The notes: generated by a model from the sequence alone, not told the origin. Positions 50,953 to 60,768 are shown, counted from the stretch's first letter. The stretch is 64,000 nucleotides of DNA from Tolypothrix bouteillei VB521301 (GCF_000760695.4 NZ_JHEG04000001.1:5958204-6022203); one strand, 5' to 3'. Numbers and translations: made by a program.

Positions 50953-52791
50953 ATGGTTAAGTCTTATACATCACAGCCAGAAAAGACAGAAAAGACAGAA
51001 CAGAGGGATCGCTTTCCCAGAGATTTGCTCTTTTATCTGGTCACTTCCATCCTCCTACACGCCATCGTATTATTTGGCATGGATTATTGGTTGCAAGTTT
51101 TTAAGCCCAATCGCGAGAAAGAACTTTCCCAACCCATTCCAATAGAATATCTTGAAGTTCCTCCCGAACCAGCAAAGAAACCTCCAGAAACCTCAAAACG
51201 AGCAGCCAGAGATTCTGCAAACGGTGGCAAAGTTAAACAGAAAAGCTCAATTGCTGTCACAAAATCGGCATTACCAGCAGAATCCAAAACCCCTACTGTT
51301 CGCCCTCAAACCTTACCCGAACCAAATCCAGCAACAGTATCGCCACCACAGCCACCAACGCAACAACCAGCAATATCACCAAATTCATCATCTCAACAAC
51401 AGCAATCGCAACCATCACAAGCGATCGCACCTCTGGCGCAACAAACAGAACCTCAAATCGCTCGCTCGGAAGTTCCCACCAACACTTCTCCAGAACCGCA
51501 ACTTCCACAAAAAGAGGAAAATCCATCTGTTGTAACACCAACACCCGAAATACAACCAGCACCAACTCCCAACGATACAACAGCATTAACCAACAAACTC
51601 CGACAATCCACTCTGGCGCGTCGCGTTAGGACGTCCCCATCACCCGCAACGCAACCAACACCAACTCCCGACACCACAGCATTAACCAACAAACTCCGAC
51701 AATCCACTCTGGCGCGTCGCGTTAGGACGTCCCCATCACCCGCAACGCAACCAACACCAACTCCCGACACCACAGCATTAACCAACAAACTCCGACAATC
51801 CACTCTGGCGCGTCGCGTTAGGACGTCCCCATCACCCGAAGTACAACCAACACCAACTCCCGACACCACAGCATTAACCAACAAACTCCGACAATCCACT
51901 CTGGCGCGTCGCGTTAGGACGTCCCCATCACCCGCAACGCAACCAACACCAACTCCCAACGACACCACAGCATTAAACAACAAACTCCGACAATCCACTC
52001 TGGCGCGTCGCGTCAGGACGTCCCTATCACCCGAAGTACAACCAACACCAACTCCCAACGACACCACAGCATTAAACAACAAACTCCGACAATCCACGCT
52101 AGCGCGTCGCGTCAGAACGTCCCCAACACCCGCAACGCAACCAACACCAACTCCATCTGCGATACCATCACAACCCAAACCCCAGCAAACAACTATTGCT
52201 CGCAGTACCACTTTTACAAAACCTAAACCCAGCCAAACAAACCTTGCACCTACAACTAAACCAGCAAATCGCACACAAAAGCTGGTAGCTAGCCCTTCAT
52301 CCGGACAATTACAACCTAGATCGACTCAAAGCACACCACCTAAAGTTAAGCCATCTCGGACATCAGGAGCAGCGAGTCGTTTGGGTGGTCCAGTCAGTTT
52401 ATCAAGTCGCAATATTGAAAATTTAGCCGCCCTACCTGATTCTAACCCCTCCAATCGAGCTGTTGATGGTATGGATGCTCGCAAGGATGACTTGGGTCCC
52501 TATCTAGCACAATTGCAGCAACGAGTGAAGCAGCAATGGATACCCGGACTTACCCAATCGTCCCGCCGAACAGTCCTTTACTTTACTATTAGTCGTTCGG
52601 GTCGAATCACCGGTCTTCAAGTTGCACAACCCTCTGGATTCGACGCTATTGATGAAGCTGCGCTGAACGCCGTCCAGCGAGCAGCACCTTTTGCTCCTTT
52701 ACCAACTACGTATTCAGGAAACTATTTATCTATTGAATTTACGTTTAGTATTAACGTTTATGGGCAACTCGATTTATTTATGGGGCAATAG
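50953..52791 (+). CDS. TonB-family energy transducer with internal tandem repeats
   Basis: A 612-residue protein. One membrane helix lies near residues 24-45 (DLLFYLVTSILLHAIVLFGM). A very long Pro/Thr/Gln-rich periplasmic spacer follows. The C-terminal TonB domain (~515-612) has GPYLAQLQQRVKQQWIPGLT, then TISRSGRITGLQVAQPSGFD and EAALNAVQRAAPFAPLP. TonB passes proton-motive force to outer-membrane receptors. Residues ~203-400 contain six near-perfect copies of a 32-33-residue unit, TTALTNKLRQSTLARRVRTS plus a PSPATQPTPTP-like linker, which is unusual for TonB. No ExbB/ExbD or receptor is in view. Confidence 0.88.
   Translation: MVKSYTSQPEKTEKTEQRDRFPRDLLFYLVTSILLHAIVLFGMDYWLQVFKPNREKELSQPIPIEYLEVPPEPAKKPPETSKRAARDSANGGKVKQKSSIAVTKSALPAESKTPTVRPQTLPEPNPATVSPPQPPTQQPAISPNSSSQQQQSQPSQAIAPLAQQTEPQIARSEVPTNTSPEPQLPQKEENPSVVTPTPEIQPAPTPNDTTALTNKLRQSTLARRVRTSPSPATQPTPTPDTTALTNKLRQSTLARRVRTSPSPATQPTPTPDTTALTNKLRQSTLARRVRTSPSPEVQPTPTPDTTALTNKLRQSTLARRVRTSPSPATQPTPTPNDTTALNNKLRQSTLARRVRTSLSPEVQPTPTPNDTTALNNKLRQSTLARRVRTSPTPATQPTPTPSAIPSQPKPQQTTIARSTTFTKPKPSQTNLAPTTKPANRTQKLVASPSSGQLQPRSTQSTPPKVKPSRTSGAASRLGGPVSLSSRNIENLAALPDSNPSNRAVDGMDARKDDLGPYLAQLQQRVKQQWIPGLTQSSRRTVLYFTISRSGRITGLQVAQPSGFDAIDEAALNAVQRAAPFAPLPTTYSGNYLSIEFTFSINVYGQLDLFMGQ
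51558..52148 (+). repeat. Six tandem 96/99-bp repeats inside tonB
   Basis: The block CTCCGACAATCCAC recurs at 51598, 51694, 51790, 51886, 51985 and 52084: three steps of 96 bp, then two of 99 bp. DNA identity between units is very high, including third positions, so the array is young. Confidence 0.95.
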
Positions 52792-52842
52792 AGACAGCGA
52801 AATAGGAAAATAAATAATTAAACTCTCACCTATGGGGTCAAA

Positions 52843-53238
52843 ATGAAAGTTGATACGGCATATACAAGATTGCTTGTCAAAAACTGGAAAGATTGCTTTT
52901 TCTTCTATAAAGAGGTTATTGAATTTGATGTTGCAGTGGTAGATGAAGAAGCCGGATATGCTGAGTTTAAAGCGGGAGATATGCGGTTAACTCTATTTCG
53001 ACGACAAGAAATGGCACAAATGATTCACAATGCCGATAAGCCTGCTCATGCAGAATGCCAAGATACTGTAGCTCTAGTTTTTATCGTACATGATTTAGAG
53101 GAAGAATATCAGAGATTGAGGCATAAAGGCGTGAATTTTACTGCTGCACCCATGAATAATCCATACTACAACTTAAAAACAGCTTATCTTCGAGATCCAG
53201 ATGGCACTCTCATTGGTTTGTACCAATATTTAATGTAA
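52843..53238 (+). CDS. VOC-family (glyoxalase/bleomycin-resistance fold) protein
   Basis: A 131-residue protein: AYTRLLVKNWKDCFFFYKEV opens it, AEFKAGDMRLTLFRRQEMAQ is in the middle, and YLRDPDGTLIGLYQYLM ends it. Paired beta-alpha-beta-beta-beta modules are typical of VOC proteins, and the final 'DPDG' turn is conserved. The reaction cannot be told. It sits 46 bp before the receiver-oxidoreductase fusion on the same strand and may be co-transcribed. Confidence 0.88.
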   Translation: MKVDTAYTRLLVKNWKDCFFFYKEVIEFDVAVVDEEAGYAEFKAGDMRLTLFRRQEMAQMIHNADKPAHAECQDTVALVFIVHDLEEEYQRLRHKGVNFTAAPMNNPYYNLKTAYLRDPDGTLIGLYQYLM

Positions 53239-53284
53239 TCTAAAATACACCAGGAATTTAACAAGGGGAGGTTGTCAAAGCGCT

Positions 53285-54952
53285 ATGGCTACGAAACCTG
53301 TAATTATGACGGTGGACGACGATCCAGAAGTTTTACAAGCTGTGGCGCGGGACCTACGCCAAGAGTACGGCGATCGCTTCAGAATCATCCGCGCCGAATC
53401 TGGTGCTAGTGCGCTCGAAGCGTTAGAACAGATCAAGCTCCGCAATCAGCCAGTGGCATTGTTTTTAGTCGATCAACGAATGCCACAAATGTCTGGAGTG
53501 GAATTTTTGGAACAAGCCATGTCAATGTTCCCTGATGCAAAACGGGCATTATTAACCGCCTATGCAGATACCGATGCTGCGATTCGCGCCATCAATAACA
53601 CCAAAATCGATTACTACTTGATGAAGCCGTGGGACCCACCAGAAGAACGCTTATACCCGGTGCTTGACGATTTGCTAGATTATTGGATAGCAGATTTCCG
53701 TCCACCATTTGAAGGCATTCGTGTTATTGGCAATCGCTGGTCTCCCCATTCCCATCAAATAAAAGACTTCTTAGCGCGGAATCAACTACCTTATCAGTGG
53801 TTGGATATCGAACTATCAGAAGAAGCACAAAAATTAGCTGAATACGCTGACTGCGATAAATTAAATTTACCCCTCGTTCTTTTTGCTGACGGTTCCACTC
53901 TCATGCAGCCAACCAACCTCCAAGTTGCTGAGAAAATTGGGCTGCGAACCCAAGCAGAAAAGCCATTCTACGATTTAATTATCATTGGCGGTGGACCGGC
54001 TGGTTTGGCAGCTGCGGTATATGGCGCATCGGAAGGGCTACGCACTGTCATGATTGAACGAGAAGCTCCTGGAGGTCAAGCAGGGACAAGCTCGCGTATT
54101 GAAAATTACCTTGGTTTTCCTGTTGGATTGAGTGGGGGAGACTTGGCACGACGCGCTGTTACTCAGGCAAAACGCTTTGGTGTTGAGATTCTTACTCCGC
54201 AAGAAGTTACGGGTATTCGCTTACAAGACCAGTATCGAATTGTACAATTGGGTGATGGAAGGGAAATCAGTTGCCATGCCATGATTTTGGCATTAGGTGT
54301 CTCGTGGCGGCGGTTAGACATTCCAGGGTTAGAACGTTTGACAGGTGCAGGAGTTTATTACGGTGCGGCGCAGAGTGAAGCTTTGAGTTGCCAAGGAGAA
54401 GAAGTTTACATCATAGGAGGCGCAAACTCAGCAGGACAAGCGGCAATGTACTTTTCTAGGTATGCCGAGCACGTCACTATGCTTGTACGTGCTGATTCTT
54501 TAACAAAGAGTATGTCCCAATACTTAATTGACCAAATTGCAGAAACACCAAATATTACAGTTAAGACACATACGAGCGTGATAGAAGCAAAGGGCGAGAC
54601 AAGTTTAGAAGCACTGACTCTTCAAAACTCCTTAACTGGTGAAACACAAACTGTTAGAGCAACTTCCTTGTTTATCTTTATTGGTGCTGTTCCCCGTACC
54701 GATTGGTTAGATGGCGCGATCGCAAGAGACGAACGCGGTTACATATTAACGGGTCCCGACTTGCAAAAAGATGGCAGCCCTATTAAAGGATGGACGCTAG
54801 ACCGCAATCCCTTTTTACTAGAGACAAACATCCCCGGTATTTTTGCAGTCGGAGATGTGCGTCACGGTTCGGTGAAGCGAGTCGCTTCTGGAGTGGGTGA
54901 GGGGTCAATTTGCGTTCAGTTTGTCCACCGATATCTGAGTAATGTGTTGTAA
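53285..54952 (+). CDS. Response regulator / thioredoxin-reductase-like FAD protein fusion
   Basis: A 555-residue fusion. Residues 1-125 are a receiver domain: acidic MTVDDDPE, phosphoacceptor in LFLVDQRMPQMSG, lysine in YYLMKPWDPP. Residues ~143-220 look like glutaredoxin, but the CPYC site reads SPHS (RWSPHSHQIKDFL). Residues ~228-555 are a thioredoxin-reductase fold: FAD loop IIIGGGPAGLAAAVYG, NADPH loop VYIIGGANSAGQAAMYF, and GIFAVGDVRHGSVKRVASG. The CxxC redox pair is replaced (VYYGAAQSEALSC). It is therefore probably a phosphorylation-controlled flavoprotein sensor or oxidoreductase rather than a true disulfide reductase. Likely partners are the kinases at 61183-64000. Confidence 0.9.
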   Translation: MATKPVIMTVDDDPEVLQAVARDLRQEYGDRFRIIRAESGASALEALEQIKLRNQPVALFLVDQRMPQMSGVEFLEQAMSMFPDAKRALLTAYADTDAAIRAINNTKIDYYLMKPWDPPEERLYPVLDDLLDYWIADFRPPFEGIRVIGNRWSPHSHQIKDFLARNQLPYQWLDIELSEEAQKLAEYADCDKLNLPLVLFADGSTLMQPTNLQVAEKIGLRTQAEKPFYDLIIIGGGPAGLAAAVYGASEGLRTVMIEREAPGGQAGTSSRIENYLGFPVGLSGGDLARRAVTQAKRFGVEILTPQEVTGIRLQDQYRIVQLGDGREISCHAMILALGVSWRRLDIPGLERLTGAGVYYGAAQSEALSCQGEEVYIIGGANSAGQAAMYFSRYAEHVTMLVRADSLTKSMSQYLIDQIAETPNITVKTHTSVIEAKGETSLEALTLQNSLTGETQTVRATSLFIFIGAVPRTDWLDGAIARDERGYILTGPDLQKDGSPIKGWTLDRNPFLLETNIPGIFAVGDVRHGSVKRVASGVGEGSICVQFVHRYLSNVL

Positions 54953-54962
54953 ATGGTTAGTA

Positions 54963-54984
54963 GGGGCGCAAGGCATTGCGCCCC
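54963..54984 (+). terminator. Hairpin after the receiver-oxidoreductase gene
   Basis: GGGGCGCAA-ggca-TTGCGCCCC, 10 bp after the stop; no clear T-run. It belongs to a common repeat type. Confidence 0.55.
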
Positions 54985-55058
54985 CACAGTGGTTGGTGGT
55001 TAAAATAAAAGAGTATCATTATCAAAAAACAACGACTAACTTATCTTTAATTCTTGCC

Positions 55059-55112
55059 TTTGCGACTAGAAGTCGCGGCTATACAAGCGAAACCCACCTA
55101 CGTGGGTTTCAG
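55059..55112. repeat. Dispersed palindromic repeat
   Basis: GCGACTAGAAGTCGCGGCTA followed by AAACCCACC-tac-GTGGGTTT: two small hairpins in tandem. It is a familiar intergenic repeat of Nostocales. Confidence 0.7.
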
Positions 55113-55259
55113 AACCTTTATTCCTTTTCACTATCATGACCCTCTAACTTAGAGTCATGTTAAAGAAATTTGTACATTCCAATGGCTCGTGAATTTATTT
55201 TTTCTCTTTAATTTAAAATATTTTTGGTCAACAAAGTCCTCATAGGGTCAAGAAATCTT

Positions 55260-58200
55260 ATGTTTACGAAAAGCTGGCTCAGTTGGTTTTGGCAGTCGGG
55301 ACTTGTGGGTTTGTTGACTTTAATGGGAGTGGGAGAGGGTGTGTTCGGGGGAGTTATATCGAAAACACTTGCTCAGTCTAACCAACCTCCCTCTGTAGGA
55401 ACTGTAGTTACGGTTAACGGTAATGTCTTTGAAATTACAGGAGGCACGACCGTTGGTGGTAGGAATCTTTTCCATAGCTTCACTAACTTTAGTGTTCCTA
55501 GCGATCGTACTGCCTCCTTCCTCAATGACATCGGCATTGTTAATATTTTGGCTAGAGTTACAGGTGGAAATCCATCTGATATTCAAGGAACGATTCGGGC
55601 AAATGGCACCGCCAATCTTTTTCTCATGAATCCCTACGGGATTATTTTTGGACCTAACGCTCGATTAGAAGTCGGTGGCTCGTTTGTAGCCACGACTGCT
55701 AGTGCTATTCAGTTTCCTGGAGATAACAAATTTTCTCTCAATTCAACCGTTGACAGTCAAAATCCTTTACTGTCCGTCAATCCTTCTGCGTTGCTGTTTA
55801 ACCAAATTCAAAATGCAGCCATAGAAAACAGGTCAACAGCAATTTCAGGTTCAAACTCAGTAGGAACAAATGTACTTGGTTTACGGGTTCCAGATGGTCG
55901 GAGTTTACTCCTGGTAGGTGGTGATGTGAATTTAAATAGGGGAAGGTTAAATGCTTTAGGCGGTCATGTAGAAATAGGAGGATTAGCAGGAGATGGAACC
56001 GTAGGTATAGACGTTGATGGTAACAATTTACGCCTGAGCTTTCCTGAGAATATAGCACGAGCGAATGTAACTCTTACAAACGCGGCTGAAGCTAATGTTG
56101 TTGCCGATAATGGTGGCAGTTTGACAATCAATGCTCAGAATTTAGAGCTTTCTGAAAACAGTTTCCTACGTGCAGGCATTAGAAGAGACTCAGGAGGAGT
56201 CAATAGTCGTGCAGGAGACATTACACTTGATGTTCCAGGTTCCGTCAAAATAGGGAACAGTTTTATCTTTAACAATCTACAAAGTAGAGCAGTTGGCAAA
56301 GGCGGTAATATCAACGTTAGATCTGGAGCGCTTTCCATAACTGATGGCGCTCAGATAGTCGCAGCTACTTTTGGTTCGGGAGACGCAGGGAGTGTATTGG
56401 TGCAAGCAGATGAAGCAGTATCTCTGGCTGGTAGAAACACGACTATCTTCAGCAGTGTGGAAGCAGGAGGGGTAGGAAATGGAGGTGGTATCAACATTAC
56501 AGCAGGATCGCTGTTGTTGAATAACGGCGCACAATTGGTGACTGGCGTTAACGAAGCTTCTGGTTCTTTAGCCGCAGGACGTGGAAATGCAGGGAATGTA
56601 AATATCAATGTTCGCGATGCAGTGACGATAGATGGGGCAAATGGCATATTCCCAAGTGGAGTTTTTACCTCTGTCGAGCGGGGTGTAGTCGGCAATGGGG
56701 GTAACATTAACATTACGGCAGAGTCAATATCATTGACCAATGACGCGCAATTATCTGCAAGCAGTGCTGGGCAAGGCAAAGCGGGAACAATATCGCTGAC
56801 AGCAAGGGGAGCTATTTCTTTTGGTACACCAGGCAGTGAAATAGGCAGTTCCGCATTGAGTACTGTGGATGCAGGAGCAGTAGGTGACGGTGGTGATATT
56901 AGGATTGCTGCAGAGTCACTCTCCCTTTTCAAAGGGAGTCAACTGGGAACAATTGTACGCGGTTCGTCTGGTAGTGTGCCTGGTGGTCGTGGCAATGCTG
57001 GAAATGTGAGTATTGATGTTCGCAATAGGTTGACCATCGCTGGAGTTGGTAGCGATGGACTCCGCAGTGGAATACTCAGCGGTGTAGAAACTGGAGCAGT
57101 TGGCAATGGTGGTAACATCAATATTCAAACTGGTTCAGTGTCTCTATTTGACGATGGTTTACTGAACGCCGATATGTCGGGACAGGGCAAAGCAGGTAAT
57201 CTTTCTATTCAAGCTACAGATACTGTCTCCCTGAGAAATGCCCTTATTTCTAGCAGTCTGGGAAAGGGTGCAGAAGGCAAGGGGGGAAACATTCGCCTGA
57301 ATGCTAGAGCGCTGTCTTTAACTGATGGCGCTCAGGTATCCGTCGCTACCTTTGGTTTAGGAGATGCAGGAAGTGTATTTGTGCAAGCAGATGAAGCAGT
57401 ATCTCTGGCTGGTAGAAACACGACTATCTTCAGCAGTGTGGAAGCAGGAGGAGTAGGCAATGGGGGCGGTATCAATATTACAGCAAGCTCGCTGTTGTTG
57501 AATAACGGCGCACAATTGCAAACTAGCGTTTACGAAGCTTCTGGTTCTTTAGCCGCAGGACGTGGAGATGCGGGGAATGTAAATATCAATGTTCGCGATG
57601 CAGTGACGATAGATGGGGCAAATGGCATATTCCCAAGTGGAGTTTTTACCTCTGTCGAGCGGGGTGTAGTCGGCAATGGGGGTAACATTAACATTACGGC
57701 AGAGTCAATATCATTGACCAATGACGCGCAATTATCTGCAAGCAGTGCTGGGCAAGGCAAAGCGGGAACAATATCGCTGACAGCAAGGGGAGCTATTTCT
57801 TTTGGTACACCAGGCAGTGAAATAGGCAGTTCCGCATTGAGTACTGTGGATGCAGGAGCAGTAGGTGACGGTGGTGATATTAGGATTGCTGCAGAGTCAC
57901 TCTCCCTTTTCAAAGGGAGTCAACTGGGAACAATTGTACGCGGTTCGTCTGGTAGTGTGCCTGGTGGTCGTGGCAATGCTGGAAATGTGAGTATTGATGT
58001 TCGCAATAGGTTGACCATCGCTGGAGTTGGTAGCGATGGACTCCGCAGTGGAATACTCAGCGGTGTAGAAACTGGAGCAGTTGGCAATGGTGGTAACATC
58101 AATATTCAAACTGGTTCAGTGTCTCTATTTGACGATGGTTTACTGAACGCCGATATGTCGGGACAGGGCAAAGCAGGTAATCTTTCTATTCAAGCTACAG

Positions 58201-60056
58201 ATACTGTCTCCCTGAGAAATGCCCTTATTTCTAGCAGTCTGGGAAAGGGTGCAGAAGGCAAGGGGGGAAACATTCGCCTGAATGCTAGAGCGCTGTCTTT
58301 AACTGATGGCGCTCAGGTATCCGTCGCTACCTTTGGTTTAGGAGATGCAGGAAGTGTATTTGTGCAAGCAGATGAAGCAGTATCTCTGGCTGGTAGAAAC
58401 ACGACTATCTTCAGCAGTGTGGAAGCAGGAGGAGTAGGCAATGGGGGCGGTATCAATATTACAGCAAGCTCGCTGTTGTTGAATAACGGCGCACAATTGC
58501 AAACTAGCGTTTACGAAGCTTCTGGTTCTTTAGCCGCAGGACGTGGAGATGCGGGGAATGTAAATATCAATGTTCGCGATGCAGTGACGATGGATGGGGC
58601 AAGTGGTGCATTCTTTAGTGGAGTTGGGACGAGTGTAGGTCGGGGTGTAGTGGGCAATGGAGGTGACATCAACATTACAGCAGGCTCACTCTCATTAACT
58701 AATGGCGGACAACTAACTTCCAGTACTTCTGGACAAGGTAAAGCGGGAACAATTTCACTGACAGCAAGGGGAGCTATTTCCTTTGATGGAACAGCAAATA
58801 GCGGATTAGGCAGCGCCGTATTGAGTACTGTGAATGCAGGAGCCGTAGGTGACGGTGGTGATATCAGGATTACAGGTGATTCGCTGTCCCTGACCAATGG
58901 GGCACAACTGGCAACCACTGTTCGCGCTGCCTCTGATACCTTGACTGGTGGTCGTGGCAACGCTGGAAATGTGAGTATTGATGTTCGCAATAGGTTGACC
59001 ATCGCTGGAGTAGATAGCGATGGATTTGCTAGTGGGATTTTTAGTCGAGTAGAAACTGGAGTAGTTGGCAATGGAGGGAACATAGGTCTTCAAACTGGTT
59101 CAGTATCTTTATTTGACGGTGCAGTGTTTAATGCCAATATGTTTGGACAAGGCAAGGCTGGTAATATTTCTCTTCAGGTCTCCGATATCATCTCCCTAAG
59201 AAATGCATCTATCTTCACTAACCTGGGAGAGGGCGCTGAGGGTCAGGGAGGAGATATTCAAATAACAGCCAACTCACTTTCTCTAACTGATGGGACTCAA
59301 TTAGTTGCTAGTTCTCGCGGACGTGGAAACGCGGGCAATATCTTTATCAATGTCCGTGAAACTCTGCAATCTAAAGACAGTTCCATCTCAACTGCTGCCA
59401 CCCAGTTTACAGGTGGCACTATTGATATCGCTGCTAAAAACATTCGGCTTCGTGGCGACAGCGATATTAGAACAAATGTTTCTATTGGCGCAAGCGGCGG
59501 TGGTAATATTACCTTAACTGCTAACTCTATCATCGCCTTTGATGACAGTGACATCCTCGCCTTCGCTCGTGATGGCAAAGGCGGTGACGTTATCTTTAAT
59601 ACTCCTGCCTTCTTCGGTTCGGGTTACAAACCTGCTCCAAAAGGTACAGATCCTGAAATTTTAAATAACAATAATCGCGTGGATATTAATGCTAGTGGAT
59701 CAACATCTGGAATTATTAGCTTACCTGACACAAGCTTGATCCAAAACAGCCTGACGGAGTTACCAGAAAATTCAATTGATACCAACGCCCTGATTGCAAG
59801 TAGCTGCATTGCTCGTAGTAATCAACAAAAAGGTACTTTTGTCATTACGGGTTCTGGTGGCTTGCCTAACCGTCCTAGAGATGCCTCAGTATCGCTTTAT
59901 TCCACTGGTAGCGTGCGTACTGTACCGAGCAATACTCGCCCATCTAACAATTCAATGATTCGTCAGTGGCAGAAAGGCGATCCGATTGTCGAACCACAAG
60001 GCATCTATCAACTTCCTAATGGAAAACTTGTTTTGAGTCGCGAATGCGCTCAGTAG
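55260..60056 (+). CDS. Large filamentous haemagglutinin N-terminal domain protein (TpsA-like), 1598 aa
   Basis: A secreted beta-helix protein. The signal peptide (SWFWQSGLVGLLTLMGVGEG) ends at KTLAQS. The haemagglutinin domain has IQGTIRANGTANLFLMNPYG then IIFGPNARLEVGGSFVATTA. A long solenoid of GNGGxINIxAxSLSLxxGAQL repeats follows. The C-terminus has SSCIARSNQQ and EPQGIYQLPNGKLVLSRECA. A 981-bp (327-residue) block is duplicated in tandem almost without change. The ATG at 55260 begins the signal; an upstream TTG is less likely. It resembles the protein at 32444-35383 but is longer. No TpsB is nearby. Confidence 0.9.
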   Translation: MFTKSWLSWFWQSGLVGLLTLMGVGEGVFGGVISKTLAQSNQPPSVGTVVTVNGNVFEITGGTTVGGRNLFHSFTNFSVPSDRTASFLNDIGIVNILARVTGGNPSDIQGTIRANGTANLFLMNPYGIIFGPNARLEVGGSFVATTASAIQFPGDNKFSLNSTVDSQNPLLSVNPSALLFNQIQNAAIENRSTAISGSNSVGTNVLGLRVPDGRSLLLVGGDVNLNRGRLNALGGHVEIGGLAGDGTVGIDVDGNNLRLSFPENIARANVTLTNAAEANVVADNGGSLTINAQNLELSENSFLRAGIRRDSGGVNSRAGDITLDVPGSVKIGNSFIFNNLQSRAVGKGGNINVRSGALSITDGAQIVAATFGSGDAGSVLVQADEAVSLAGRNTTIFSSVEAGGVGNGGGINITAGSLLLNNGAQLVTGVNEASGSLAAGRGNAGNVNINVRDAVTIDGANGIFPSGVFTSVERGVVGNGGNINITAESISLTNDAQLSASSAGQGKAGTISLTARGAISFGTPGSEIGSSALSTVDAGAVGDGGDIRIAAESLSLFKGSQLGTIVRGSSGSVPGGRGNAGNVSIDVRNRLTIAGVGSDGLRSGILSGVETGAVGNGGNINIQTGSVSLFDDGLLNADMSGQGKAGNLSIQATDTVSLRNALISSSLGKGAEGKGGNIRLNARALSLTDGAQVSVATFGLGDAGSVFVQADEAVSLAGRNTTIFSSVEAGGVGNGGGINITASSLLLNNGAQLQTSVYEASGSLAAGRGDAGNVNINVRDAVTIDGANGIFPSGVFTSVERGVVGNGGNINITAESISLTNDAQLSASSAGQGKAGTISLTARGAISFGTPGSEIGSSALSTVDAGAVGDGGDIRIAAESLSLFKGSQLGTIVRGSSGSVPGGRGNAGNVSIDVRNRLTIAGVGSDGLRSGILSGVETGAVGNGGNINIQTGSVSLFDDGLLNADMSGQGKAGNLSIQATDTVSLRNALISSSLGKGAEGKGGNIRLNARALSLTDGAQVSVATFGLGDAGSVFVQADEAVSLAGRNTTIFSSVEAGGVGNGGGINITASSLLLNNGAQLQTSVYEASGSLAAGRGDAGNVNINVRDAVTMDGASGAFFSGVGTSVGRGVVGNGGDINITAGSLSLTNGGQLTSSTSGQGKAGTISLTARGAISFDGTANSGLGSAVLSTVNAGAVGDGGDIRITGDSLSLTNGAQLATTVRAASDTLTGGRGNAGNVSIDVRNRLTIAGVDSDGFASGIFSRVETGVVGNGGNIGLQTGSVSLFDGAVFNANMFGQGKAGNISLQVSDIISLRNASIFTNLGEGAEGQGGDIQITANSLSLTDGTQLVASSRGRGNAGNIFINVRETLQSKDSSISTAATQFTGGTIDIAAKNIRLRGDSDIRTNVSIGASGGGNITLTANSIIAFDDSDILAFARDGKGGDVIFNTPAFFGSGYKPAPKGTDPEILNNNNRVDINASGSTSGIISLPDTSLIQNSLTELPENSIDTNALIASSCIARSNQQKGTFVITGSGGLPNRPRDASVSLYSTGSVRTVPSNTRPSNNSMIRQWQKGDPIVEPQGIYQLPNGKLVLSRECAQ
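56347..58590 (+). repeat. Tandem 981-bp internal duplication
   Basis: Matching blocks recur at exactly 981-bp steps: GCGCTCAG at 56347, 57328 and 58309; the 'gatggggc' block at 56632, 57613 and 58594. From about 56600 to 57327 and from 57581 to 58308 the two copies are practically identical. The third unit matches for ~280 bp and then diverges. The step is a multiple of three, so the frame is kept. Confidence 0.93.
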
Positions 60057-60139
60057 TATTCCTTCCCGTAGTACTTGCGATCGCACTACTTAAAACTGTG
60101 CTAGCAATTCCGCTTATATACATTATTTGCTACAATCAA

Positions 60140-60439
60140 ATGACATATTATGTCATAGCTAAATCGGTGAAAGAGGGTCGAATGGCATCATTTCGCTAGT
60201 GGACTATGGCTGATTGCTAGGCTAAACAGCTACCCGATATCTGTGTTGTGAATTTTGAAAGTTCCTTTCGACGTGCTATGCAGTCCTCCAAGTTTTAGGT
60301 TGAGATCGAGTTTACGGATATTCGGGTAAAATCTGGGCTGATGTATATAGTAACCACATGTCGTTATTGGGATGATAAACATGGTAATCGCAGTGGTAAT
60401 GTTAAGTTAGCCATTGTAAATTCTCCAGTATTAGGTTAA
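60140..60439 (+). pseudogene. 100-codon frame with three in-frame TAG codons
   Basis: From ATG 60140 one frame runs to a TAA at 60437-60439, broken only by TAG after codons for MASFR, MADC and SSKF. Between them it has coding character: AKQLPDICVVNFESSFRRAM and VEIEFTDIRVKSGLMYIVTT then CRYWDDKHGNRSGNVKLAIV. Each TAG could come from CAG by one C-to-T change. The family is not recognised. It opens inside a 15-bp palindrome, TGACATATTATGTCA (60141-60155). Confidence 0.45.
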
Positions 60440-60546
60440 CAGATGAGATAAGACGTCTGGTTCACAAAAACTTTTTAGGAATGAAGTTGTTTGGCATTTC
60501 TAAAATACCAATGTCAAAATTGATTTATGAGTAAGAGGTAACAGCC

Positions 60547-60768
60547 ATGCAGGAAGTAACTCTCGCTGAAGCATCTAAAAATTTGCCGGAATTAATTGAA
60601 GCTGTGAAGAGTGCAGAAGAAATTGTCATTACAGAAGACAATCAGCCAGTTGTCAAACTCACTCTATTATTGCCTGTTAAGCGTCGTCGTGCAGGAAGTG
60701 CTAAAGGTTTGATTACAATATCTGATGATTTTGATGAACCGTTAGAAGGTTTTAAGGACTATATGTAA
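60547..60768 (+). CDS. Phd/YefM-type antitoxin
   Basis: A 73-residue antitoxin: MQEVTLAEASKNLPELIEAV then EEIVITEDNQPVVKLTLLLP is the Phd/YefM DNA-binding domain. The C-terminus (DDFDEPLEGFKDYM) is the usual toxin-binding tail ending in an aromatic-rich helix. The stop overlaps the toxin ATG by one base, so the two are co-translated. It is likely to repress its own promoter. Confidence 0.92.
   Translation: MQEVTLAEASKNLPELIEAVKSAEEIVITEDNQPVVKLTLLLPVKRRRAGSAKGLITISDDFDEPLEGFKDYM

Noticed and set aside
51453..52274. A 273-codon minus-strand frame in tonB
   Set aside because: It exists because the repeats on the plus strand lack stops in the opposite frame; its product is a valine/glycine repeat with no signal for translation.
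56351..59083. Several long minus-strand frames inside the large adhesin gene
   Set aside because: They are shadows of the repetitive plus-strand coding sequence, proline-rich, and recur at the 981-bp step.
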